Assembly (NCBI RefSeq): GCF_000403785.1
Contig: NZ_APHJ01000019.1
Location: forward strand, 124,001 to 188,000
Origin: Gillisia sp. CAL575
GTDB taxonomy: Bacteria; Bacteroidota; Bacteroidia; Flavobacteriales; Flavobacteriaceae
DNA length: 64,000 nucleotides
Direction of reading: 5' to 3'
Part shown: positions 8,308 through 16,213 of the stretch, piece by piece
How positions within the stretch are numbered: position 1 is the stretch's first letter
Layout of the letters: every line of letters begins with the position of its first letter
Made by a program: the position numbers and the translations under genes
Notes under the pieces: model-generated
What the model was told of the DNA's origin: nothing
The model's database searches: none
Seen by the model: the letters and a program-made list of their open reading frames with translations, nothing else

Positions 8308-10185
8308 ATGATTCGGTTATTATTTCTCATTTTATTCATGCTATTTGCAAAGCCTTCTTTCTCGCAATTAGGATTTTGTGAAGGCAGTAAAGGCGATCCT
8401 ATATTTCAAGAGAATTTTGGGAGTGGAACGGGTTACGGCTCCCCTTTGCCATTGGGAATTACCAGTTATAATTTTGTAACTCAAGATCCTCAGGATGGGG
8501 AATATACAGTTTCTACCGTTGTTGGTCGCCAGATTACCTCTTGGCATTCTTATTTCCCAAGTACAACACTTTCTGGCGGAAGAGCCTTAATTGTTAATGC
8601 TGGCTTTACTTCTGGACAATTTTATAAGACTAATATTTCAGGTCTTTGCGAAAATACTACCTATGAGTTTTCGGCTTATCTTATGAATATTTATAATTCT
8701 ACAAGTGGTGCTTGTCCTAATGGTGATATTCCAGTTAATGTAAAATTTCAAATTTGGGATGAAACCGACACTGAACTTTTAAAAGAAGGAAGTACCGCTG
8801 CCATTACTGCATCTTCAAATCCTAAATGGGAACAATTTGCTTTGACTTTTAAAAGTGAAGCAGGACAAAATAAAGTTATTTTAAAGATTTTTAATAATGG
8901 AGAAGGTGGCTGCGGAAATGATCTTGCCATAGATGATATTATATTTAGGTCTTGTGGAGACCTAACTCGTATCAACACAAACGGAGCAACAAATGCTGGT
9001 CTAATAATTTGTGAGGAAGATTCTCCTATCACTAAAACCTTAGTTGCTACTCCAGATAATTCTGTATATCAAACCCACGCATATCAATGGCAAAAAAGTG
9101 TAAATGAGGAAGATTGGGTGAATATTCCTGGTGCAACTCAAAGTGAATACACAGTTGCAATGCTTTATAGCTCTAATTATTATAGAATTAAAGTGGCAGA
9201 AGATGTTGTTAATTTAAACAATAATCTTTGTAGTTCTTTTTCTGAATCCTTTTTTATTGAGATCATACAAAAGCCAGATGCCCCTATAAGTCAAGGGGAT
9301 AAAACTATCTGTGCTGGAAGTGTGATTCCAATTTTAGAAGTTATAAGCATAGAAAATGTGAGTATCAATTGGTATAATGAGTCTGTTAATGGAAATTTAT
9401 TACTCGAGAATTCTTTTAAATATCAACCTGAAACTGCAGGTGTTTTTTATGCTGAAGCAATAAATTCAGAATATGATTGCGAGCCGAGTACAAGAACACC
9501 AATTAGACTTATTATTAATGAGATTCCACTACTGGAAGACGAAGAGCTTCAACTTTGTCCAGATTCTGCCTTAGTATTAGATGCAAAAGTTGAAGGTTAT
9601 ACATATAGTTGGTCTACCGGAGAAAGCACCCAATCAATAAACATTGTTCAATCTGGTACTTATTCTGTAGAGGTAATCACAGATCAATCGTGTTCTTCAA
9701 CTAAAACCTTTACAGTTGTCCCTGTAGATAATGCTGAAATATTAAGTGTTCAATCTGATGAAAATTCTATTTTAATTACTCCAACCAATACTGGTGCTTT
9801 CGAATACTCTCTTGATGGTATCAACTTTCAGACTTCAAATATGTTTTTAAATGTTAGAAGTGGAATATATACTGCTTTTATGCGTGATCTTAGCAGGTGT
9901 AAAACTGTTTCGATAGAATTCCCTCACATTGTTGTCTCCAAAATGATTTCACCCAACGGGGACGGTTATAATGATTCATTTAGTCTGAAAGGATTGGAAT
10001 TTTTTCCTTCTTCAGAAATAATGATTTTTGATAGATATGGGAAGTTAATGATATCTGGTGATGGAGTTGATTTTTCATGGAACGGTACTCAAGGCGGTGT
10101 TAGTTTACCAGCTTCAGATTATTGGTATCATATAAAAATTAAAGGCTATGCAACTCTTACAGGTCATTTTTCATTGATGAGATGA
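8308..10185 (+). CDS. secreted multidomain protein with type B T9SS sorting domain (gliding-motility-associated C-terminal domain)
   Basis: About 625 residues. The ATG at 8308 gives a good signal peptide (MIRLLFLILFMLFAKPSFSQ); an in-frame TTG two codons upstream is less likely. The N-terminal ~200 residues form a secreted beta-rich domain with conserved cysteines (GFCEGSKGDP, SGLCENTTYEFSAY, GGCGNDLAIDDI). Ig-like/PKD-like segments follow. The C-terminal ~85 residues, starting at SKMISPNGDGYNDSFSL and containing IMIFDRYGKLM, SWNG and LPASDYWYHI, are a type B sorting domain for type IX secretion. It is probably cell-surface or released. No SprF/PorP partner gene is adjacent. Confidence 0.8.
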   Translation: MIRLLFLILFMLFAKPSFSQLGFCEGSKGDPIFQENFGSGTGYGSPLPLGITSYNFVTQDPQDGEYTVSTVVGRQITSWHSYFPSTTLSGGRALIVNAGFTSGQFYKTNISGLCENTTYEFSAYLMNIYNSTSGACPNGDIPVNVKFQIWDETDTELLKEGSTAAITASSNPKWEQFALTFKSEAGQNKVILKIFNNGEGGCGNDLAIDDIIFRSCGDLTRINTNGATNAGLIICEEDSPITKTLVATPDNSVYQTHAYQWQKSVNEEDWVNIPGATQSEYTVAMLYSSNYYRIKVAEDVVNLNNNLCSSFSESFFIEIIQKPDAPISQGDKTICAGSVIPILEVISIENVSINWYNESVNGNLLLENSFKYQPETAGVFYAEAINSEYDCEPSTRTPIRLIINEIPLLEDEELQLCPDSALVLDAKVEGYTYSWSTGESTQSINIVQSGTYSVEVITDQSCSSTKTFTVVPVDNAEILSVQSDENSILITPTNTGAFEYSLDGINFQTSNMFLNVRSGIYTAFMRDLSRCKTVSIEFPHIVVSKMISPNGDGYNDSFSLKGLEFFPSSEIMIFDRYGKLMISGDGVDFSWNGTQGGVSLPASDYWYHIKIKGYATLTGHFSLMR

Positions 10186-10211
10186 TAAGTTCTTTAAATT
10201 TTAGACATAAA

Positions 10212-10245
10212 AAAACCGCCTATCAAATAAATGATAGACGGTTTT
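10212..10245. terminator. bidirectional Rho-independent terminator
   Basis: Arms AAAACCGCCTATCA and TGATAGACGGTTTT with one mismatch and a 6-nt loop lie between two convergent genes (T9SS cargo protein and rng), so it can serve both. Confidence 0.85.
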
Positions 10246-10252
10246 CAAAATT

Positions 10253-11791
10253 TTAGTCTAAAACTTCCCCGTTTTTGTCGTGAAAGTGATATTCCATGTA
10301 CGTGTAAGCGTCTCTTGGTAAAATTTTTACCCAGCGCTTATGGTCAAAAAACCATTGGGAGCGGGGTGATGGAAAGCCTCTTGTTAAAAAGGCTGCAATA
10401 AATGGATGCGCACTTAAGGTGATCTTTTTATGATTCTTCTTGATCAGCCTTTCTAAGTCGGTTTTAATTTTATCAATAACTATAATAGGAGCCTCAATCT
10501 CTCCTACTCCGTTCGGGTTTTCTTCACGGGTCTTGATGTTAGTTTCCGGCCTAACGCGTTGTCTTGTAATTTGTATTAACCCAAATTTACTTGGGGGTAA
10601 TATTTTGTGTTTAGCACGATCATCGCTCATTTCTTCGCGTAAATGATCAAATAGTGCTTTTCTGTTTTCGGCCTTATTCATGTCTATAAAGTCAACCACA
10701 ATAATTCCACCCATATCACGCAAACGTAATTGTCGGGCTATTTCTGTGGCGCTTATAAGGTTCACTTCTAAGGCGGTCTCTTCCTGGTTTTTAGCTTTAT
10801 TGGAACGATTTCCACTATTCACATCTATAACGTGCATAGCTTCTGTATGTTCAATAATCAGGTAAGCTCCTTTGCTCATCGATACGGTGCGACCAAAGGA
10901 AGTTTTTATTTGTCTTTCGATACCGAATTTTTCAAAAATTGGAACATTGGACTGATACAGCTTAACTATAGATTCTTTATTTGTAGCAATTTCTGCCACA
11001 TAATCTTTTAGTTGGCTATAAAGCTCTTCGTCATCTACCATAATAGAGGTAAAAGAATCGTTAAAGATATCTCTCAAAATGGAGGATGCCCTATTTAATT
11101 CTCCCAATACTTTGGAGGGGTGCGGTGCTTTATATAGCTTTTTACACATAGCTGTCCAGCGACTCATTAAATTTTGGAGATCTCTGTCTAGCTCTGCTAC
11201 TTTTTTGCCTTCTGCTACGGTTCTAACAATTACACCAAAGCCTTTCGGCTTAATGCTTTTTACCAATCTTTTAAGGCGGTCTTTTTCTTCTTTGCTTTCA
11301 ATTTTTTGAGAAACTGAAACTCTATTAGAAAAAGGCACCAACACAATATAACGTCCCGGTAAAGAAAGCTCTGAGCTTATTCTGGGACCTTTTGTGGAGA
11401 TTGGTTCTTTCATTACTTGAACCAGTAACGACTGATTTGATTTTAAGACTTCAGCTACACTGCCGTCTTTATCAATATCATTTTCAAAAGTTAAATTCTG
11501 TAAAGAATAATCTTTTAATTTACCTGTGCTTACACGTTTTACGAATTTCAACAAAGTGAGGACTTGAGGTCCAAGATCATGATAGTGTAAAAAACCATCC
11601 TTTGTATAGCCAACATTTACAAATGCGGCATTTAATCCTGGAACAGCTTTCCTGATTTTGGCAATAAAAATATCACCTACAGCAAAGTTGCTATCGTCTT
11701 CTTCTTTGTTTAATTCGACTAGTTTTCCATCTTTAATTAAGGCAAAATCTATAGCAGAGGAACCTGATCTAATAATCAACTCTTTGTCCAC
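10253..11791 (-). CDS. rng: ribonuclease E/G family endoribonuclease
   Basis: 512 residues, RNase G type without the long scaffold tail of RNase E. It shows the S1-like entry region (GDIFIAKIRKAVPGLNAAFVNVG, FLHYHDLG), the DNase-I-like catalytic region with YLIIEHTEAMHVIDVNSG and GGIIVVDFIDM (metal-binding aspartates), and a C-terminal segment ending in HDKNGEVLD. The usual CxxC zinc link is not evident in the segment I checked. The conserved neighbourhood rng, small ribosomal protein, HU, mutY is typical of Flavobacteriaceae. The gene acts in RNA processing and decay. Confidence 0.9.
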   Translation of the reverse strand: MDKELIIRSGSSAIDFALIKDGKLVELNKEEDDSNFAVGDIFIAKIRKAVPGLNAAFVNVGYTKDGFLHYHDLGPQVLTLLKFVKRVSTGKLKDYSLQNLTFENDIDKDGSVAEVLKSNQSLLVQVMKEPISTKGPRISSELSLPGRYIVLVPFSNRVSVSQKIESKEEKDRLKRLVKSIKPKGFGVIVRTVAEGKKVAELDRDLQNLMSRWTAMCKKLYKAPHPSKVLGELNRASSILRDIFNDSFTSIMVDDEELYSQLKDYVAEIATNKESIVKLYQSNVPIFEKFGIERQIKTSFGRTVSMSKGAYLIIEHTEAMHVIDVNSGNRSNKAKNQEETALEVNLISATEIARQLRLRDMGGIIVVDFIDMNKAENRKALFDHLREEMSDDRAKHKILPPSKFGLIQITRQRVRPETNIKTREENPNGVGEIEAPIIVIDKIKTDLERLIKKNHKKITLSAHPFIAAFLTRGFPSPRSQWFFDHKRWVKILPRDAYTYMEYHFHDKNGEVLD

Positions 11792-11940
11792 TCTTTTAGA
11801 TTTTTATCCCGGAAATCGGGATGGATTAAACAATAAATTTTCACAGGGTTTTTAAGCCTGAAGAAACCAGAATTTAAAGGGTATTCAAATTCGGTTTCAA
11901 TTTCAAAGAACGTCTTTTACTAAAAAAAGTAGTGAGAACA

Positions 11941-12030
11941 CTACTTTTTCTTATGGCGGTTAGCTCTACTTCTCTTTTTACGCTTGTGAGTAGCTACCTT
12001 ATGTCTTTTTCTTTTTTTACCACTTGGCAT
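11941..12030 (-). CDS. 29-residue very basic ribosomal-type protein (AURKAIP1/Cox24, mS38/bS22-like)
   Basis: A tiny ORF from ATG 12030 to TAG 11941. The product starts MPSGKKRKRHKVATHKRKK and ends in RANRHKKK, with about two-thirds of residues Lys, Arg or His. This matches short proteins annotated in Bacteroidota as AURKAIP1/COX24-domain proteins, which resemble mitochondrial small-subunit protein mS38 and actinobacterial bS22. A role at the decoding region of the ribosome is inferred from those families. It lies between rng and the HU gene on the same strand, with 55 bp to HU. Confidence 0.75.
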   Translation of the reverse strand: MPSGKKRKRHKVATHKRKKRSRANRHKKK

Positions 12031-12085
12031 AGTGTACTTTTTTTAAATTAATAATTATATACTTTCAAACTCCCTATTACAGGAA

Positions 12086-12379
12086 TTATTCCTTTACTTC
12101 AACATTAGTCTTAACACCATCTACAAAAATACGAGCAGGTTTAAATGCTGGGATATTGTGTGCAGGGATTTTAATTGTAGTATTCTTAGAGATGTTTCTT
12201 CCAGTTTTTTCAGCTCTTGTCTTAATAACAAAACTTCCAAATCCTCTTAAGTAAACATTGTCTCCACTTTCTAAAGAAGTCTTTACTTCTTCCATAAATG
12301 TTTCAACAGTAGCTTGTACATCACCTTTTTCCATTCCTAACTTTTCGGAAATCTTCGCTACGATATCTGCTTTCGTCAT
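12086..12379 (-). CDS. hup: HU/IHF-family histone-like DNA-binding protein
   Basis: 97 residues, normal length. It begins MTKADIVAKISEKLG, and has the GFGSF turn (LRGFGSFVIKTR) and the DNA-bending arm with NPxx replaced by IPAHNIPAFKPARIF. In the HU family the proline at the arm tip intercalates in the minor groove. A promoter is visible upstream on the minus strand; mutY starts 132 bp away in the opposite direction. Confidence 0.92.
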   Translation of the reverse strand: MTKADIVAKISEKLGMEKGDVQATVETFMEEVKTSLESGDNVYLRGFGSFVIKTRAEKTGRNISKNTTIKIPAHNIPAFKPARIFVDGVKTNVEVKE

Positions 12380-12427
12380 TTTCGTACTATTTAAAATTAT
12401 AATTGGGGTTCTTAATTTTCAAGGGGG

Positions 12428-12459
12428 CAAATATAAGAATTAAATCTCCAATATTTCAA
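12428..12459 (-). promoter_or_regulatory. Bacteroidota-type promoter for the HU gene
   Basis: On the minus strand TATATTTG (complement of 12428-12435) matches the TAnnTTTG -7 box and a TTG (complement of 12457-12459) lies 21 bp upstream as -33 element. The predicted transcript would have a leader of ~40 nt before the HU ATG. Confidence 0.5.
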
Positions 12460-12511
12460 TCCTAATTCATTAAATAGTAACCAAATAAAGAATTATTATT
12501 GCAGCCAAACA

Positions 12512-13570
12512 ATGACATTAATGATTTTTCATAAAATACTGATTAATTGGTACTTAGGCAATAAAAGAGATTTGCCATGGAGGAATACTAATGATCCTTA
12601 TCGTATTTGGTTAAGCGAAATCATGCTACAGCAAACAAGAATTGAGCAAGGTTTACCATATTATATGAGCTTTACAAGCTCGTTTCCAACAGTTTTTGAT
12701 CTTGCAAACGCCTCTCAAGACGAGGTTCTTAAGCTCTGGCAAGGTCTGGGGTATTATTCCAGAGCTAGAAATTTACATGAAACTGCAAAATTTGTGGCCT
12801 ATGAACTAGAAGGTGTATTTCCAAAGAACTACAAGGATCTTTTGAAATTAAAGGGAATTGGAGATTATACGGCAAGTGCAATTTCTTCTATTTGTTATAA
12901 TGAAGTTGCTCCTGTGGTAGATGGTAATGTATACCGGGTTTTGGCTAGATATTTTGATATTGATACTCCTATTAATAGTTCTGCTGGTATCAAAGAGTTT
13001 AAAGCCTTGGCTGCCGAGCTTATAGATGAAAAGAATCCTGCTACTTACAATCAGGCGATCATGGATTTTGGTGCTTTGCAATGTAAACCTCAGAATCCTC
13101 TTTGTGAAACTTGTCCGCTTTCTGATAGTTGTTTGGCTTTGAAAAACAATAAAATAGCGCTACTTCCTGTAAAGCTGAAGAAAGCAAAGGTTAAAAAGCG
13201 ATACTTTAATTATATGGTTTTCCTTTCCGATGAAAATAAAACTCTTTTAGAGCAAAGGATAGGGAAAGGAATCTGGGAGGGATTGTATCAGTTTCCTTTA
13301 TTGGAATCTACATCTTTAATAGATGCTGAAGCATTACTGGCAGAATCTAGCGTTTTCCTTGAAGGAGAAGGATTTGATCCGAAAATAACTTTATATAATG
13401 ACACTCCTATAATTCATAAACTATCTCATCAGCATATTTATACACGATTTTGGATCGTAGAGAATACTAAATTAGGTGACATTGGAATTCCGTTGACCAA
13501 AATTAAAGAATATCCTGTTCCAGTTTTAATCGCCAATTTTATTAATGAGTTTGAGCTAAGTGAATATTAA
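12512..13570 (+). CDS. mutY: A/G-specific adenine glycosylase
   Basis: 352 residues. MutY removes adenine mispaired with 8-oxoguanine. Visible are WRNTNDPYRIWLSEIMLQQTR (catalytic Glu region), the helix-hairpin-helix LKGIGDYTASAI, the PVVDGNVYRVLARYF catalytic Asp region, and the FeS loop C-x6-C-x2-C-x5-C from QCKPQNPLCETCPLSDSC. A NUDIX-like C-terminal 8-oxoG-recognition domain follows, ending in SHQHIYTRFW. It is divergent from the HU gene and followed by ssb. Confidence 0.95.
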   Translation: MTLMIFHKILINWYLGNKRDLPWRNTNDPYRIWLSEIMLQQTRIEQGLPYYMSFTSSFPTVFDLANASQDEVLKLWQGLGYYSRARNLHETAKFVAYELEGVFPKNYKDLLKLKGIGDYTASAISSICYNEVAPVVDGNVYRVLARYFDIDTPINSSAGIKEFKALAAELIDEKNPATYNQAIMDFGALQCKPQNPLCETCPLSDSCLALKNNKIALLPVKLKKAKVKKRYFNYMVFLSDENKTLLEQRIGKGIWEGLYQFPLLESTSLIDAEALLAESSVFLEGEGFDPKITLYNDTPIIHKLSHQHIYTRFWIVENTKLGDIGIPLTKIKEYPVPVLIANFINEFELSEY

Positions 13571-13680
13571 ATTCGGTTTTAATCATACTTGTTGGGAATA
13601 TTGAAATTAATAAGAGGTAATACTGAATAAATTTCTTTATTTTTAAATTATATATTTTGCTAAATTTTAAATAAAACATA

Positions 13681-14139
13681 ATGACGGGTACACTTAATAA
13701 AGTAATGTTAATTGGGCATACAGGGGACGATGTAAAAATGCATTATTTTGAAGGAGGAGGAGCAATTGGACGTTTTCCGTTAGCTACTAATGAGGTTTAC
13801 ACGAACAAATCTACCGGACAGAGAGTAGAGAATACCGAATGGCACAATATAGTTGTGAGAAATAAGGCAGCAGAAATCTGCGAGAAATACCTTAAAAAAG
13901 GAGATAAAGTTTATGTGGAAGGTAGATTGAAAAGCAGAAAATGGACAGATGATAAGGGAATTGAGCGTTATTCAGTTGAAATTCAATGTACAGATTTTAC
14001 ATTTTTGACTCCTAAAAACGAAACTACTCCAAATACGGCACAAAATTCCGCTTCAGCAAAACCAGTTTCCAATACTAAAAATGATACTTTTGCCAATCAA
14101 AATCAGGGCAATGAGGAAGAAGATGATTTACCTTTCTAA
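13681..14139 (+). CDS. ssb: single-stranded DNA-binding protein
   Basis: 152 residues. The OB fold is at residues 1-~110 (MTGTLNKVMLIGHTGDDVKM, TEWHNIVV, YVEGRLKSRKW), followed by a flexible Asn/Thr-rich linker and the acidic protein-recruiting tip EEEDDLPF. The tip binds repair and replication partners in the SSB family. Gene order mutY, ssb, gldE, gldD is conserved in gliding Flavobacteriaceae. A 110-bp gap precedes it. Confidence 0.95.
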   Translation: MTGTLNKVMLIGHTGDDVKMHYFEGGGAIGRFPLATNEVYTNKSTGQRVENTEWHNIVVRNKAAEICEKYLKKGDKVYVEGRLKSRKWTDDKGIERYSVEIQCTDFTFLTPKNETTPNTAQNSASAKPVSNTKNDTFANQNQGNEEEDDLPF

Positions 14140-14160
14140 GTCTAACTAAAACATAAGCAT

Positions 14161-15498
14161 TTGGATCCAGATCCTCCCAGTTTAATTTTATCATTTATCT
14201 CACTAGAATTTTCACAAGTACTAAGTCTTATTTTACTTGTTGTATTATTAATTTGCTCTGCACTTATATCTGGTGCAGAAGTGGCTTTTTTCTCTCTTAC
14301 ACCTTCAGATTTTCTAGGAGATAATGGCAAGAGAACTAATGCCCAAAAAATTGTAACTCGACTATTAGAAAAGCCGAAGAAATTGTTGGCAACCATCTTA
14401 GTCGCAAATAACACCATTAATATTGCCATCGTGCTGCTCTTTGATACAGTTACCGATGAGTTCTTTGGAAATATGAATGCTGTTTTCTTAGGCATAAATT
14501 TCAAATTCCTTATAGAGGTTGGAATTGTAACCTTCTTAATTTTGCTTTTTGGGGAGATCTTGCCAAAGGTATACGCTAGCAGAAATAATGTGAAATTCAG
14601 TAATTTAATGGCTTATCCATTAAATGTTCTGGACTTTCTAATTTCTCCACTTAGTACTCCTATGAGGGCTGTCACAATTTACATTCACGATAAACTAGGA
14701 AAGCAAAAAGGGTTTTTGAGTGTAGATCATCTTTCTCAGGCACTAGAAATGACCAGAGATGAAGATACTACGCATGAAGAACAGAAGATTTTAAGAGGTA
14801 TTGTTTCTTTTGGAAATACAGACACTAAGCAGGTAATGAGGCCAAGAATGGATATTTTTGCCTTAAAGGAAACTCAAACTTATAAGGAAATAATTCCCGA
14901 AATTGTTGAAAATGGGTTTTCTCGAATCCCTGTTTATAAGGAAAACATAGACCAAGTAAGTGGGATTTTATATGTTAAAGATCTATTGCCTTTTTTAGAT
15001 AAAAAAGACTTTGAATGGACTTCTCTTTTAAGAGAGCCATATTTTATACCTGAAAACAAAAAATTAGATGATCTCTTAAATGAGTTTAAGGATAAAAAGA
15101 TTCATTTGGCAATTGTTGTAGATGAATATGGAGGAACTAGTGGTTTAGTTTCTTTAGAAGATATAATAGAAGAAATAGTTGGAGATATTAGCGATGAATT
15201 TGACGATGAAGACCTAGTATTTTCAAAGCTGGATGAAACAAATTTTATATTTGAAGGTAAGACTCCTCTAAAGGATTTTTATAAGATCATTAAATTGGAA
15301 GACTCTTCAAATTTTGAAGAAAATAAAGGGGAATCAGATACTCTTGCGGGATTTTTACTAGAAATTTCCGGAGGTTTTCCAAAGAGGAATGAAAAGATTT
15401 CTTTTCAGAATTATCACTTTACCATAGAGGTGATAGATGATAAGAGAATAAAGCAGATCAAATTAAGTATTGAGTCTGAGTTATCTTCAGAAGAATAG
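14161..15498 (+). CDS. gldE: gliding motility-associated CBS-domain membrane protein GldE
   Basis: 445 residues from a TTG at 14161; the resulting N-terminus MDPDPPS agrees with GldE proteins. It has a DUF21 region with four hydrophobic helices (roughly residues 15-40, 75-95, 105-130 and 150-170), a CBS pair around residues 215-340 (VMRPRMDIFAL and VVDEYGGTSGLVSLEDIIEEIVGDI), and a C-terminal CorC/HlyC domain. In Flavobacterium johnsoniae gldE lies next to gldD and supports gliding. It starts 22 bp after ssb. Confidence 0.9.
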   Translation: MDPDPPSLILSFISLEFSQVLSLILLVVLLICSALISGAEVAFFSLTPSDFLGDNGKRTNAQKIVTRLLEKPKKLLATILVANNTINIAIVLLFDTVTDEFFGNMNAVFLGINFKFLIEVGIVTFLILLFGEILPKVYASRNNVKFSNLMAYPLNVLDFLISPLSTPMRAVTIYIHDKLGKQKGFLSVDHLSQALEMTRDEDTTHEEQKILRGIVSFGNTDTKQVMRPRMDIFALKETQTYKEIIPEIVENGFSRIPVYKENIDQVSGILYVKDLLPFLDKKDFEWTSLLREPYFIPENKKLDDLLNEFKDKKIHLAIVVDEYGGTSGLVSLEDIIEEIVGDISDEFDDEDLVFSKLDETNFIFEGKTPLKDFYKIIKLEDSSNFEENKGESDTLAGFLLEISGGFPKRNEKISFQNYHFTIEVIDDKRIKQIKLSIESELSSEE

Positions 15499-15520
15499 TC
15501 TAGAACTTTAAGTTTTCAAG

Positions 15521-16081
15521 ATGATAAGAATAAGTATCCTGTTATTAATTCTCGTTGCTTTTGTATCGTGTAAAGACGAGGTGCTACCAAAGCCAAAAGC
15601 CTTTTTGAGTCTAGAATTTCCTCCTGCGGATTATGTGGAGACTAATTTAGACTGTCCATATAGCTTTGATTATAATTCAATAGCCAATATAATTAGTCCT
15701 AAAAGTTCTAAGCCTTGTTGGATTAATCTAAATTATCCTAAATTGAATGCCTCAATTTTTATTACCTATCAGGAGGTGAATAATAATTTAGATTCTCTTT
15801 TAATGGACTCCCAAAAATTACCTTTACAACATACTATTAAGGCAGATTATATAGAGGGAGATGTTTATATAAATCCAGAACATAAAGCTTACGGAATGTT
15901 TTATTCTATAGATGGTGATGCGGCTTCTCAAGCGCAGTTTTATGTTACAGACAGTATTCAGCATTTCATGACAGGTTCCCTTTATTTTAATCAGAAGCCT
16001 AATTTTGATTCCATTATGCCAGCCGCGTCCTATATTAAAGCTGATATCAAAAGACTTATGGAATCTATAAAATGGCAATAA
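15521..16081 (+). CDS. gldD: gliding motility lipoprotein GldD
   Basis: 186 residues with a type II signal peptide; the lipobox is FVSC and the anchoring Cys is about residue 17. The downstream PKPKAFLSLEFPPADY motif and the YFNQKPNFDSIMPAASYIKADIKRLMESIKW C-terminus are characteristic of GldD (motif quoted in parts; positions ~150-186). It is 22 bp after gldE, in the conserved gldE-gldD order. GldD is needed for gliding and chitin use in F. johnsoniae. Confidence 0.9.
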   Translation: MIRISILLLILVAFVSCKDEVLPKPKAFLSLEFPPADYVETNLDCPYSFDYNSIANIISPKSSKPCWINLNYPKLNASIFITYQEVNNNLDSLLMDSQKLPLQHTIKADYIEGDVYINPEHKAYGMFYSIDGDAASQAQFYVTDSIQHFMTGSLYFNQKPNFDSIMPAASYIKADIKRLMESIKWQ

Positions 16082-16213
16082 TTCTTATTTAAATATGATA
16101 AATCGTTAAGCTATTAACGTTTAAATAATAATTATGAAACAATAGTTGGCTTTTAGTTGAAGTCTTTGGTTTTTTTACCTAATTTGGTGAAAGCTAATTA
16201 AAAAACCACGATT

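Noticed and set aside
10440-11309. Several plus-strand open frames of 60-76 residues opposite rng
   Set aside because: They lie antisense to a conserved gene and lack start context or motifs.
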